A stretch of 64,000 nt of DNA from Larkinella bovis (GCF_042655385.1 NZ_JBHSMA010000001.1:1178001-1242000); one strand, 5' to 3'; positions 16,140-25,415 are shown, counted from the first letter of the stretch. Made by a program: numbers and translations. The notes: generated from the letters alone by a model not told the origin.

Positions 16140-17423
16140 TCAAATGACCTCTTTCAACGACTCCTCATTGGCCCAGATAATCTCGTCGACCAGTTCATCG
16201 GTCAGCGCAACCGACAGGAACAGACTCTCGAACTGCGAGGGCGCCAGGTAAACGCCACGCTTCAGCATCGCCTGAAAATACCGGCCAAAAAGGGCCAGAT
16301 CCGAAGACTTTGCATCGACAAAATTCGAAACCGGGCGCTCGGTCATGAACAGCGTGTACATCGAACCGAGGTGATTGATCGTGAAGTTGAGCCCCAGGCT
16401 GGCCAAGCTGCTTCGGAAACCGGCTACCAGTTTGTCGCCAATTTCAGTCAGACGCGTATAGACTTCCGGGTGTTCGTTCAGATGCCGCAGCATCGCCAGC
16501 CCAGCCGACATCGCAATTGGATTCCCGGACAAGGTGCCAGCCTGATAAACCGGGCCGGCGGGTGAAACCATATCCATAATTTCCCGGCGACCGCCGTAGG
16601 CACCGACCGGCATCCCCCCGCCAATGATTTTCCCCATCGTCGTCAGGTCAGGCCGGATGCCGAAATGCTCCTGAGCGCCCCCTTTCGCCAGCCGGAAACC
16701 GGTCATCACCTCGTCGAAAATCAGCAGAATATCGTGCCGATCGCATAAATCACGCAATCCCTGCAGAAAACCGGGTTCGGGCAGTACGCAGCCCATGTTG
16801 CCGACAACCGGCTCCAGAATCACGGCGGCAATCTGATTGGCGTTGGCATCAATCAGGCGTTCAACGGCGAACAAATCGTTGAAGGGGGCCGTCAGCGTAT
16901 CCAGCGCCGTTGCTTTGGTAACACCGGGACTATCGGGCGTCCCCATCGTAATGGCTCCGCTGCCCGCAGCAATCAGGAAGGAGTCGCCGTGCCCGTGGTA
17001 ACATCCTTCAAACTTGATCAATTTATCCCGCCCGGTAAACCCGCGGGCCACCCGAATGGCCGCCATGGTTGCTTCGGTGCCGGAATTGACCATCCGGACT
17101 TTTTCAACGGAAGGAACCATTTCGACAATCAATTCGGCCATTTCGACTTCCTTGCGGGTGGGTGCTCCGAAGGAAAACGAGTGCTGAATCGCGTCCCGAA
17201 CGGCTTCTTCCACCGGCTCGAAGGCGTGGCCCAGAATCATCGGCCCCCAGGAATTGATCAGTTCGATATATCGGTTTCCGTCTTCATCAAACAGAAAAGG
17301 ACCTTTGGCCGATTTGATGAACAGCGGATGGCCGCCAACCGCCCGAAACGCCCGCACCGGCGAGTTGACCCCGCCGGGAATCAATGTCTTTGCTTTCTCA
17401 AAAAGTTGTTCGCTCGTAGTCAT
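16140..17423 (-). CDS. hemL: Glutamate-1-semialdehyde 2,1-aminomutase
   Basis: PLP enzyme that converts glutamate-1-semialdehyde to 5-aminolevulinate in the C5 pathway of tetrapyrrole and heme synthesis. It has 427 residues. FEGCYHGHGDSFLIAAGSG, LIFDEVMTGFRLAKGGAQ and TTMGKIIGGGMPVGAYGG (PLP-binding Lys in MGK) are all present. The start ATG gives MTTSEQLFEKAKTLIPGGVNSPVRAF, as expected. It is followed closely by a glycosyltransferase gene and preceded by a 31-nt-arm inverted repeat. Confidence 0.97.
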   Translation of the reverse strand: MTTSEQLFEKAKTLIPGGVNSPVRAFRAVGGHPLFIKSAKGPFLFDEDGNRYIELINSWGPMILGHAFEPVEEAVRDAIQHSFSFGAPTRKEVEMAELIVEMVPSVEKVRMVNSGTEATMAAIRVARGFTGRDKLIKFEGCYHGHGDSFLIAAGSGAITMGTPDSPGVTKATALDTLTAPFNDLFAVERLIDANANQIAAVILEPVVGNMGCVLPEPGFLQGLRDLCDRHDILLIFDEVMTGFRLAKGGAQEHFGIRPDLTTMGKIIGGGMPVGAYGGRREIMDMVSPAGPVYQAGTLSGNPIAMSAGLAMLRHLNEHPEVYTRLTEIGDKLVAGFRSSLASLGLNFTINHLGSMYTLFMTERPVSNFVDAKSSDLALFGRYFQAMLKRGVYLAPSQFESLFLSVALTDELVDEIIWANEESLKEVI

Positions 17424-17434
17424 AGGTAATGAGT

Positions 17435-17522
17435 GAATGATTGAATGAGAGAATGAGTGAATAGCTCCGCCAGTTACCTGCTTTTCGCAGCGCTATTCAC
17501 TCATTCTCTCATTCAATCATTC
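17435..17522. repeat. Perfect 31-nt inverted repeat built from GAATGANN units
   Basis: Left arm 17435-17465 and right arm 17492-17522 are exact reverse complements, with a 26-nt spacer. Each arm is a tandem of an octamer GAATGANN (three full units, then GAATAGC). It fills the gap between two same-strand genes (hemL and the TPR/binding-fold gene). It could act as a terminator or RNA-stability hairpin for the upstream gene, or be a short mobile repeat; no T run follows on either strand. Confidence 0.85.
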
Positions 17523-17526
17523 CCAA

Positions 17527-19251
17527 TTAATTATTAGCTAATACAAATCGGTTTCCGTCGAATTTAACGATGGGGACAACCTGGTTTTCGTTACCGGCCG
17601 AATAGTCATAGCCCGACAGCAGGTAGCCGTTTTCCGGACTGGTTTTAAGCTGTGATCGGTTGGTCAACTGGCCCCGGCTGCGGGCCAGCGCCCGGCCAAA
17701 AAACAACAGCATATCATACCCCTGATAGGCGTATGTCGACGGAATTATATTGCGTTGTTCCAGATACTGCTCCTCAAACGCCCGGGTTTCGGGGCGTTGC
17801 GTATCCACATATTCGGGATAGACCAGATACAGGTCATTCCGGGTAAAAACCGATAAGGGGTTTTTATCGAAATTGAAAGCCGTGGCGGTGGTAATCACGG
17901 GCGAATCTACTTTCCGCTGCGCCAGCAGCCGCAGCAATTTCGGCCCCGTGTTTTCGTCACTGGTCACCAGGAAAATATGACCGGGTTTGTTCATTTCCGT
18001 CATCCGGATGGATTCCAGATCGTTGCCAACTTTGCGGAATTCCACCATCGTAAACCCAATGCGTTTCAATTCATTCTGGTACAACGTCGCCAGCGTGGAA
18101 TCTTTCCGGGAATTGCCGTAATAGATGGCCGCTTTTTTAAGCGTCGAGAGCGTCCGGGCAAACGCCACGGTTTTCACCGCCTGCTGATTCAGCGAGGGAG
18201 CCGCCAGAAAGGCCAGGGGTTGATTCGCCACCAGCTCGCTGCTGGTTGAGATCGGATTCACCAACACAATATTGTTCTGATGGGCAAATTCGGTGGCCAG
18301 CCGGTTGGGTTCGGCATACAGCGGGCCAATCAGCAGGTCATTCTGCAGGAAACCCGGATTTTCCATCAGAGCCGTCATCTTTGAAAGATCGTTGTCGACA
18401 TCATAGGCAAATAAATTTACCGTGATGCCTTCCGACTGCAACTTCGCTTTGGCGAGTTTCATGCCGTTGTACAAATCGAGCGCGTACTGGTTTGACCGGG
18501 CCGGTTCGTTCGGATTGATTTCGCCGATTCGAAACGGGAACATCACGGCCACATTATAGTACCCTTTGTTCCGGTTTTTCTCCGGTTTGATAACCGTGGT
18601 CGCCGTCGAAGGGGTTGCCGTCGAAGCCGGGCGGGGGGTGTTGGGCACCCCAAACCGGTTGGTCAGCCGGTCCGATAACTCCAGATCTGCCGTGGAGGTC
18701 GACGTCCGCTGAATCATGTCAATCAGGGCCAGCGCCAGATTCCGGTTGTTCGGAAACTCCTTCTGCATCACTTTCAACCGATTCAAGTCGGTGATCTGAC
18801 TAAAATAATACGATTCCAATGAGTTGATATCCGCCCGAAGCGTCTGATCGCCAATCCGGCTCAACTCCTCGATTCCTTCTTCGTACTGCCCATTTTCAAA
18901 ATGAGCCGCCCCCAGCAGGTAATAGGCATCATCCCGCTTTTTCCAATCCGGATACCGCTCGAGCAACTGCCGGAGCATGGCTCGCGACTCGGAAAACCGC
19001 TTCTGGTTAAAATCGGCCAGCGCGTGGTAATAATGGGCGTAAGGGGCAATTCCGCCGGTCCGGCTGTCGGTCAGCGGGCGTAATTCGGCTTTGGCTTTTG
19101 GGTAATCCTGCTGCTGGATATACTGCATCGCCATCTTCAGCCGCCGTTCGGCATTGTCGGTCTGGGCCAGCACTGCCTGAACGGTTGCCCAGAGGAATAC
19201 CGTCAGACCGAATGATCGTAAACCAGCAAAAGGGACAGGATGGATATTCAT
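17527..19251 (-). CDS. Exported TPR protein with type 1 periplasmic-binding fold
   Basis: A 574-residue protein. A signal peptide ends near residue 29 (ATVQAVLAQ). Tetratricopeptide-like helices span about 35-190 (AMQYIQQQDYPKAKAEL, AMLRQLLERYPDW, YYLLGAAHFENGQYEEGIEEL), then a Thr/Pro-rich linker. A two-lobe periplasmic-binding-protein domain (about 225-570) has VAVMFPFR, LLIGPLYAEPNRLATEF and YAYQGYDMLLFFGRAL. The layout resembles LpoA-type activators (TPR plus binding fold) and branched-chain amino-acid receptors. No permease or ATPase gene is adjacent, so a transport role is unsupported. Confidence 0.8.
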   Translation of the reverse strand: MNIHPVPFAGLRSFGLTVFLWATVQAVLAQTDNAERRLKMAMQYIQQQDYPKAKAELRPLTDSRTGGIAPYAHYYHALADFNQKRFSESRAMLRQLLERYPDWKKRDDAYYLLGAAHFENGQYEEGIEELSRIGDQTLRADINSLESYYFSQITDLNRLKVMQKEFPNNRNLALALIDMIQRTSTSTADLELSDRLTNRFGVPNTPRPASTATPSTATTVIKPEKNRNKGYYNVAVMFPFRIGEINPNEPARSNQYALDLYNGMKLAKAKLQSEGITVNLFAYDVDNDLSKMTALMENPGFLQNDLLIGPLYAEPNRLATEFAHQNNIVLVNPISTSSELVANQPLAFLAAPSLNQQAVKTVAFARTLSTLKKAAIYYGNSRKDSTLATLYQNELKRIGFTMVEFRKVGNDLESIRMTEMNKPGHIFLVTSDENTGPKLLRLLAQRKVDSPVITTATAFNFDKNPLSVFTRNDLYLVYPEYVDTQRPETRAFEEQYLEQRNIIPSTYAYQGYDMLLFFGRALARSRGQLTNRSQLKTSPENGYLLSGYDYSAGNENQVVPIVKFDGNRFVLANN

Positions 19252-19362
19252 TTGTTCGGATTAAGAAGCCTGGCACAAAACTAACAAAACCAACGCATCT
19301 GCGTTGGTTTTGTTCCGGACGGATCGGAGTTACCCGCTATATTTTTTCGCAAAACGGCCTTA

Positions 19363-21204
19363 TTACTGTTTTTTGGCCCGTTTTTTCGCTTCTTCGGCCT
19401 GTTTCTTGGCCTCCTCAGCCTGCTGGAGCGAGCGCTGAAGCAGGTCCTGAAACTTCGATTTTTTCACGTCACCTTTCGCGAATTTCTTCCGGTTTTCTTC
19501 CAGCACCGCCTTGATCTTGTCTTCATCCACAAACTTTCGAATCAGCAATTGCTGGGCGATGGTCACCACGTTGGACACGAAGTAGTAAAACGCCAGACCC
19601 GCCGGGAAAGAGTTCATCACAAACATGAACATAACCGGAAACACGTAGCTCATGGCCTTCATGTTGATCGGGCTGTTCGGTTGGGCGGGGGTCATCTGGT
19701 TGTTGTAATACGCGTAGCCCAAACTCGAAAGCGTCATGATCACCGTAAACAGACTCAGGTGTGACCCCAGGAACGGAATTGCGAACGGAAACCGGATGAT
19801 GGAATCGTAGGTCGAAAGGTCGGTTGACCACAGGAATTCTTTCTGCCGCAGCTCGATCAGATTCGGAAAGAGGAAAAACAACGCCATCAGAACCGGCATC
19901 GTCGCCAGGACCGGAATACAGCCGCTCAACGGACTGACACCTACCTGCTGGTAGAGCTTCATCGTTTCCTGCTGTTGCTTGGCCATGTCGTCGCCCACTT
20001 TCTCGCGAATGGCATTGACTTCGGGGCCCAACACCCGCATTTTCGCCATGCTCACGTAGGAGCGGTACGTCAGGGGCGTCAGCAGCAGTTTTACAAACAC
20101 CACCAGCGCGATAATCAGCAAACCGTAGTTGGAGATAAATTTCTCCAGCAGGTTGAAAACCGGCACAAAGAAGTACTTATTGACGGGTTTGAGGAAGGCA
20201 TATCCGAGGTAAACGTTCCGGTCGAATTCCGGAGCCACTTCGTCGAGCAACTGGTAATCGTTCGGTCCGAAATAAAACCGGTAATTGCCTTTGCCACTTT
20301 TCACATCCGCCATCGGAATCAACACATCAGCAATGGCCGTTTTCACCGTCTGCGTGTCGTTCGGATTCACCACGGTTTTGAAAACCGCCTTCTTAAACGG
20401 ACCGCTTTCGGAAATAAAACCGGCCAGAAAATATTTATGCTTGATGGTAAACCACTTCACCGGTTCTTCCAGAGTCGCTTCCTGATCGCTGGCCCCTTCC
20501 GTCAGACCGTCGAAATTCTCATCCGCCGACAGGTAGTTGATGGTAGCCGACTTGCGGTTTTCATCCATGTCATTTTCAAACTGCCGCATTTTATCCTGCC
20601 ACAAAAACCGGATATCATTGTTGGTCAGCTGATTATCCAGACCATTCAGCTTCAGGTCATAATCGACAATGTAGCCTTTCGCCGGAATCGTGTAGGTTTG
20701 TTCAATGGATTCGGTTGGGGATAAGGCCAGTTTGAACGTTACGGTCTGTGCATTTCCCTGCACCGACGACTGGGGCGAAGCCGTGGTTTCAAAAAACAGC
20801 TTCTCTATATTGACCTTCCCGCGATTGGTGGGTAATTCCAGGACCATTTCGCTGCTTTGCTCGTTGATAAGCACCAGCGGTTTCTGGTCAAACGTTTTGT
20901 AATTTTTCAGCAGAACTTCCTTGACGCGTCCCCCCTGCGTACTAAACGTGATGCGAAGATCGGGATTTTCAACAACGATATCCTGGCTTTGGCCCGTCGC
21001 AGCGGCCGCAAAATCGCCGTAAAGTTTTCGGGTAGCCGCCGAATCGAGTGCTTGTTCGGGTTGTTTGACAGCAGCAGGAGAAGCCGCCGAAGTCACTTTT
21101 TCCTGTTCAGGTTGCTTTTCCGGCGCTGGTTTCGGCATCAGCAGTTGATACCCCAGTAACATTCCCAGGATTAAGACAATACCAATAATTTGATTACGAT
21201 CCAT
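19363..21204 (-). CDS. yidC: Membrane protein insertase YidC
   Basis: Inserts and folds inner-membrane proteins, alone or with SecYEG. It has 613 residues, the long Gram-negative form. An N-terminal TM (MDRNQIIGIVLILGMLLGYQ) is followed by a large periplasmic domain (about 60-350), then the conserved core helices from about 360 (FFVPVFNLLEKFISNYGLLI, with PLTYRSYVSMAKMR, QQVGVSPLSGCIPVLATMPV and FPAGLAFYYFVSNV). The C-terminus ends in an Ala/Lys/Glu-rich coiled tail that may touch ribosomes. It lies downstream of pyrG on the same strand. Confidence 0.97.
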   Translation of the reverse strand: MDRNQIIGIVLILGMLLGYQLLMPKPAPEKQPEQEKVTSAASPAAVKQPEQALDSAATRKLYGDFAAAATGQSQDIVVENPDLRITFSTQGGRVKEVLLKNYKTFDQKPLVLINEQSSEMVLELPTNRGKVNIEKLFFETTASPQSSVQGNAQTVTFKLALSPTESIEQTYTIPAKGYIVDYDLKLNGLDNQLTNNDIRFLWQDKMRQFENDMDENRKSATINYLSADENFDGLTEGASDQEATLEEPVKWFTIKHKYFLAGFISESGPFKKAVFKTVVNPNDTQTVKTAIADVLIPMADVKSGKGNYRFYFGPNDYQLLDEVAPEFDRNVYLGYAFLKPVNKYFFVPVFNLLEKFISNYGLLIIALVVFVKLLLTPLTYRSYVSMAKMRVLGPEVNAIREKVGDDMAKQQQETMKLYQQVGVSPLSGCIPVLATMPVLMALFFLFPNLIELRQKEFLWSTDLSTYDSIIRFPFAIPFLGSHLSLFTVIMTLSSLGYAYYNNQMTPAQPNSPINMKAMSYVFPVMFMFVMNSFPAGLAFYYFVSNVVTIAQQLLIRKFVDEDKIKAVLEENRKKFAKGDVKKSKFQDLLQRSLQQAEEAKKQAEEAKKRAKKQ

Positions 21205-21221
21205 TTTTTTTGTTTAATGTC

Positions 21222-21277
21222 TAAGGAATAAGGTTTACCATCGACGACGACGTATCCCGCGTAAACCTTACTCCTTA
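21222..21277. repeat. Intergenic inverted repeat between pyrG and yidC
   Basis: Arms 21222-21238 and 21261-21277 (17 nt) are complementary with one mismatch, with a 22-nt spacer. The left arm is TAAGGAATAAGGTTTAC. It lies 18 nt before the yidC ATG and 41 nt after the pyrG stop. Architecture matches the longer repeats at 17.4 and 31.5 kb. Confidence 0.75.
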
Positions 21278-21318
21278 AACCAATCATTTAGTCCGCAAAG
21301 GTACGGAGAAGCGAAGGC

Positions 21319-22983
21319 TTAACCAACATTGGCCGTAGTGTCCACCAGCCGCTTATCCTGCGAATGCACCTGCGAGGCCCGTACAAACTGAACAAACAAG
21401 GGGTGCGGGTCCATAACAGTGCTGCGAAGTTCGGGGTGAAACTGAACGCCAACGAACCAGGGGTGATTTTTCAGCTCCACAATTTCGACCAGCCCGGTTT
21501 CGGGGTTAATCCCCGTAGCGGCCATTCCGGCTTTCTCAAACTCTTTCAGAAACTCGTTGTTAAACTCGTACCGATGCCGGTGACGCTCACTGATTTGCGT
21601 TTTGCCGTATACCTCAGCCGCCAGCGAATCTTTCTTGATTTTGCAGGGATACGCCCCCAGCCGCATCGTACCGCCCATGTTGGTCACCTTCTTCTGGCTC
21701 TCCATCATGTCGATAACTCGGTGGGATGCATTTGGGTTCATTTCCGACGAATGGGCTTCTCCCCAGCCTAACACGTTGCGGGCGAATTCGATACAGGCGC
21801 ACTGCATACCGAGACAGATCCCGAAAAACGGCACGCTATTTTCGCGGGCATAGCGGATGGCGTTGATTTTTCCTTCGATACCCCGTTCGCCAAAACCGGG
21901 TGCCACCAGAATGCCGTCGAGGTCGCGCAACCGCTCGGCCACCTGCTCATAGTCGCCCAGGGTTTCGGACTGGATCCACTCGATATTGACTTTACACTCG
22001 TTCTTGGCCCCGGCATGAATGAAGGCTTCGGCAATCGATTTGTAGGCATCCCGGAGTTCAACGTATTTCCCAATCAGGCCAATGGTTACACTATCCGTCG
22101 GATTTTTCAGATGCCCCAGAAATTCCTTCCAGCTATCCAGGTCGGCATCCTGATCATTGTACAAATCCAGCATGTAAAGTGCCCGCTGATCCAGTTTTTC
22201 TTTCCTCATCAGCAGCGGAACATCGTAGATGGTTTCCGCATCGATGGCTTCGATCACGGAATTGACCTGTACATTACAGAAAAGCGCAATTTTCCGACGG
22301 ATATCGGGGGGAAGCGGATGTTCGGTCCGGCAGACAATGATATCGGGCTGCACGCCGTTTTCGAGCAACATCCGGACGGAGTGTTGCGTAGGCTTGGTTT
22401 TCAGTTCGCCCGCCGACGCAAGGTAGGGTACCAGTGTCAGGTGAACCACCAGCGTATCCTTCTCGCCCAGTTCGAATTTCAACTGACGGACAGCCTCCAC
22501 AAACGGCAGCGATTCGATGTCCCCCACACAACCCCCAATCTCGGTTATCACAATATCGTATTCACCGGTTTCACACAGCAGACGAATATTGCGTTTGATT
22601 TCGTCGGTAATGTGCGGAACCACCTGAACGGTACGTCCGAGAAAATCACCCTTGCGTTCGCGGGTAATTACGTTGTTATAAATCCGGCCGGTGGTAACGT
22701 TGTTCGCCTGGGAAGTACGAATATTTAAAAACCGTTCGTAATGGCCCAGATCAAGATCGGTTTCTGCGCCGTCGTCGGTCACATAGCATTCGCCATGCTC
22801 GTAAGGATTGAGCGTACCGGGATCAATATTAATATAGGGATCAAACTTTTGAATCGTGACCGAAAGGCCGCGAGACTGAAGCAATTTTGCGAGCGAAGAA
22901 GCAATAATGCCTTTGCCCAACGAAGAAGTTACACCGCCCGTAACGAAAATGTACTTAGCGGTTTTCTGACCGGATGAAGCCAT
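21319..22983 (-). CDS. pyrG: CTP synthase
   Basis: Makes CTP from UTP, ATP and glutamine. It has 554 residues. The N-terminal synthetase domain has KYIFVTGGVTSSLGKGI, QKFDPYINIDPGTLNP, YVTDDGAETDLDLGHYERF and EIGGCVGDIESLPF. The class I glutamine amidotransferase domain (from about residue 290) has VAPGFGERG, the nucleophile Cys in PFFGICLGMQ, and the His/Glu of the triad in VQFHPEL. The start MASSGQKTAKYIF fits the family. It is upstream of yidC, probably in the same transcript. Confidence 0.98.
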   Translation of the reverse strand: MASSGQKTAKYIFVTGGVTSSLGKGIIASSLAKLLQSRGLSVTIQKFDPYINIDPGTLNPYEHGECYVTDDGAETDLDLGHYERFLNIRTSQANNVTTGRIYNNVITRERKGDFLGRTVQVVPHITDEIKRNIRLLCETGEYDIVITEIGGCVGDIESLPFVEAVRQLKFELGEKDTLVVHLTLVPYLASAGELKTKPTQHSVRMLLENGVQPDIIVCRTEHPLPPDIRRKIALFCNVQVNSVIEAIDAETIYDVPLLMRKEKLDQRALYMLDLYNDQDADLDSWKEFLGHLKNPTDSVTIGLIGKYVELRDAYKSIAEAFIHAGAKNECKVNIEWIQSETLGDYEQVAERLRDLDGILVAPGFGERGIEGKINAIRYARENSVPFFGICLGMQCACIEFARNVLGWGEAHSSEMNPNASHRVIDMMESQKKVTNMGGTMRLGAYPCKIKKDSLAAEVYGKTQISERHRHRYEFNNEFLKEFEKAGMAATGINPETGLVEIVELKNHPWFVGVQFHPELRSTVMDPHPLFVQFVRASQVHSQDKRLVDTTANVG

Positions 22984-23108
22984 GTCTGAAAACAGAATGT
23001 GGTTGTTACGGGATATAAAAGTACGAAAACTTTTGGAGAAAAGCGGGGCTGCTCACTCGAAAAAGTTGCAAATAGAAGGTAAACAGTTGAGGGTCAGCCT
23101 CCGAAAAA

Positions 23109-24089
23109 TCAGGCAATTGCTCCGACTTTGTTGTATTTGTTCCGGTATTCGATCGGCGACAAGCCGGTAATTTTTTTAAATATGGTCCGGAAGGCTTTGG
23201 TGTCCGAGTAGCCCACGTCGTACATAATTTCGTTGATGTTTTTCTGGGTGATTTCCAGGTTTTTCTTGGCCGCTTCGATCTTCACGCGCTGGATGTATTC
23301 GGCCACGGTATTCGACGTGGCTTTCTTAAACCGCCGTTCCAGGTTCCGCCGACCCAGCGCGTTCATTTCGGCCAGTTGATCAATCGTGATCCGGTCCTGA
23401 AAATTATTCTCGATAAACTCCTGTGCTTTCTTCACCGGCTCGTCCTCGTGTTCTTTCTGCCCCTGAAAAATGGTGAACGGCGACTGGCTTTCGCGATCGA
23501 TTTCAATGGCAAACACCTTGGCCGATAAAACCGCTATTTCCCGGCCGGCGTATTTTTCAATTAAATACAGAATCAGATTCAGGTACGAAAAAGCACCCCC
23601 GCTGGAGTAGATGCCCAGTTCGTCGGTGATGATTTTTTCCGTCACCAGATTCACCTCGGGAAATAGTTGCCGGAACTCGTTGGCGGCCATCCAGTGCGTT
23701 GCACAGCTCCGGCCGTTGAGTAAACCGGTCGAAGCCAGCAGAAACGCCCCCACGCACAGGCTGGCTACTTCGGCACCATTCTGATAATGCCGGGTAATCC
23801 AGGGCAGAAAGTCCCGGTTTTTCTCCACGGCCACCCGCAAATCGCCGTCGAGGGCGGGAATTACAATCAGATCGGTTTTCTGAATTTCGTCAATCAACGC
23901 ATCCGTATTCGCCGTAAACCGTCCGCCACACAGCGGAGTCGCTTTGGAAAGCCCTACCAACTGGACCTGAAACATCGGAGGAGCGCCCTTTGCCGCAAAA
24001 AACTGATTCACCTGTGTAAACAGCTGGCGGGTCCCTTCCAGACTACCTAAAATAGCACCATTGGGCACTAAGATCGATATATGCTTCAT
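23109..24089 (-). CDS. GlxA-type AraC transcriptional regulator (DJ-1/PfpI + HTH)
   Basis: A 326-residue regulator. An N-terminal DJ-1/PfpI-like amidase-fold domain (about 1-185) has ISILVPNGA, the nucleophile-elbow Cys in VASLCVGAFLLA, and SSGGAFSYLNL. The C-terminal AraC HTH pair (about 220-318) has FIENNFQDRITIDQLAEMNA, GRRNLERRFKKATS and IMYDVGYSDTKAFRTIFKKI. It probably senses a small metabolite. It is divergent from the alpha/beta hydrolase, VOC and reductase genes, which are candidate targets by position only. Confidence 0.92.
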   Translation of the reverse strand: MKHISILVPNGAILGSLEGTRQLFTQVNQFFAAKGAPPMFQVQLVGLSKATPLCGGRFTANTDALIDEIQKTDLIVIPALDGDLRVAVEKNRDFLPWITRHYQNGAEVASLCVGAFLLASTGLLNGRSCATHWMAANEFRQLFPEVNLVTEKIITDELGIYSSGGAFSYLNLILYLIEKYAGREIAVLSAKVFAIEIDRESQSPFTIFQGQKEHEDEPVKKAQEFIENNFQDRITIDQLAEMNALGRRNLERRFKKATSNTVAEYIQRVKIEAAKKNLEITQKNINEIMYDVGYSDTKAFRTIFKKITGLSPIEYRNKYNKVGAIA

Positions 24090-24093
24090 AGCC

Positions 24094-24124
24094 CAAAAAT
24101 AAAGGAATAGATTGTCGTAATCAA
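24094..24124 (-). promoter_or_regulatory. Promoter of the GlxA-type regulator gene
   Basis: On the minus strand TTG (24124-24122), a 20-nt spacer, and TATTTTTG (24101-24094). The -7 element ends 4 nt before the ATG at 24089, predicting a leaderless transcript. Confidence 0.6.
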
Positions 24125-24172
24125 CCCCTTTGATTGCCGCGTTTGCCCCCTCTTTCTATCCATTTATTCCGG

Positions 24173-24180
24173 TAAGTTTG
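24173..24180 (+). promoter_or_regulatory. -7 element TAAGTTTG for the hydrolase gene
   Basis: An exact TAnnTTTG match 82 nt before the ATG at 24263, in the divergent region with the GlxA-type regulator. The nearest TTTG is 27 nt upstream, longer than usual. Confidence 0.4.
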
Positions 24181-24262
24181 TATCGGTTCCGGCTGCGACA
24201 AAAGCGGTTTACTGCCGGGTAGTAGCCGCCGAAAAATCGCAGCAAACCGATGATTGTATGCC

Positions 24263-24835
24263 ATGAAAAAACACGTCCTGTTCATACACAGCGCCGGGCC
24301 GCAGGGGCCCCATGCCGGCAGTGGCGACCTGGTCGCTTACTTGCAGGACCGGCTGGGGCCGCGATATCCGCTCATTCAGCCAACCATGCCCGACCCGGAA
24401 AACCCGCGTTATGAACACTGGAAAACCCAGATAATCAGTGAGCTATCAAAAATAGAAGGCGAGATTATTCTGGTGGGCCATTCGCTGGGCGGCTCCGTTT
24501 TGTTGAAATACCTGTCGGAAGAACCGCCTTGTCAGCTTCTGGTCGGGGTTTGTATTATTGCCGCACCTTTCTGGGGGGAACGGGGGTGGAAAAGTCGTGA
24601 TTTTGCGCTGCGGAAGAACCTTTCACGCTTACACCGCCTTCCGCACCTGATCCTTTTTCATAGCCGGGATGATGAAGTCGTCCCCTTTTCCCATTTAACC
24701 TATTACGCCGAAGCTATTCCCAATGCCCGCCTGTGCGAACTGGACGACCTGGGCCATCTTTTCACCGAAGGCTGCCCCGACCTGGTGGTTCAGATCATGA
24801 AACTGACGCGAATCAGCCAGCTCGAAAACGTATAG
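24263..24835 (+). CDS. Alpha/beta hydrolase (RBBP9/YdeN-like)
   Basis: A small serine hydrolase of 190 residues. The opening HVLFIHSAG forms the oxyanion strand, the nucleophile Ser is in LVGHSLGGSVLL (about residue 75), the Asp is in HSRDDEVVPF and the His in DDLGHLF, giving a complete triad. Size and the WKTQI segment resemble the RBBP9/YdeN group. The substrate is unknown. The ATG at 24263 is chosen over a TTG three codons earlier. It is first in a rightward series of small enzymes. Confidence 0.87.
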   Translation: MKKHVLFIHSAGPQGPHAGSGDLVAYLQDRLGPRYPLIQPTMPDPENPRYEHWKTQIISELSKIEGEIILVGHSLGGSVLLKYLSEEPPCQLLVGVCIIAAPFWGERGWKSRDFALRKNLSRLHRLPHLILFHSRDDEVVPFSHLTYYAEAIPNARLCELDDLGHLFTEGCPDLVVQIMKLTRISQLENV

Positions 24836-24977
24836 AGCGCCAATTGTTACGGGAACAGACCGCGTAAAAGAGAACACCGATACCGGTAAGGTTGAATTTT
24901 GGTTTCCTTTCCCGGGCATTGTCGTCCTTCCAAAGTTTTTGAAACCAGTGACAGAACTCTTAAAACAACCCCCGATA

Positions 24978-25415
24978 ATGGCACGATTTAACCCCTATCT
25001 GAATTTCCCGGGCAACACGGAAGAAGCGTTTACCTTTTACCAGTCCGTATTCGGCGGAGAGCTCGTTGGGCTGCAACGGTTTAACGATACCCCGGAAGCC
25101 GCGAATGTTCCTCCCGAAGACGGCCACAAAATCATGCACATTGCCTTGCCGATTGGCCCGGATACGGTTTTAATGGCCACGGACGCCCTGGAATCGAGGG
25201 GGCATACGCTGGTCGTTGGCAATAATTTCTCTCTGTCCATCAGCACCGACAGCCCCGAAGAAGCCGATCACCTTTTCGGCGGTTTATCGGAAGGCGGCCT
25301 TCCGACCATGCCCATGAGCAAAACGTTCTGGGGCGCGTATTTCGGGATGGTGACGGACAAGTTCGGCATTCAGTGGATGATCAGCTACGATGAGAACTAC
25401 GTGAATCCCAACTAA
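24978..25415 (+). CDS. VOC superfamily protein (PhnB-like)
   Basis: A 145-residue glyoxalase/bleomycin-resistance fold protein. MARFNPYLNFPGNTEEAFTFY is the usual start of PhnB-like members, followed by VFGGEL, IMHIALPIG and WGAYFGMVTDKFGIQWMI near the end. These proteins are putative metal-dependent enzymes or binding proteins, and the substrate is unknown. The ATG at 24978 is preferred over a TTG 13 codons upstream because it matches the family start. Confidence 0.88.
   Translation: MARFNPYLNFPGNTEEAFTFYQSVFGGELVGLQRFNDTPEAANVPPEDGHKIMHIALPIGPDTVLMATDALESRGHTLVVGNNFSLSISTDSPEEADHLFGGLSEGGLPTMPMSKTFWGAYFGMVTDKFGIQWMISYDENYVNPN

Noticed and set aside
15163..16251. Long plus-strand ORF (362 codons) opposite the glycosyltransferase gene
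   Set aside because: It is the antisense frame of the GT2 and hemL genes. Its translation is rich in Arg, Pro and Gly with no domain pattern, and the sense strand carries clear family motifs.
17435..17522. CRISPR array or tandem repeat locus
   Set aside because: Only one inverted pair with no repeated direct units separated by unique spacers, and no cas genes in the window.
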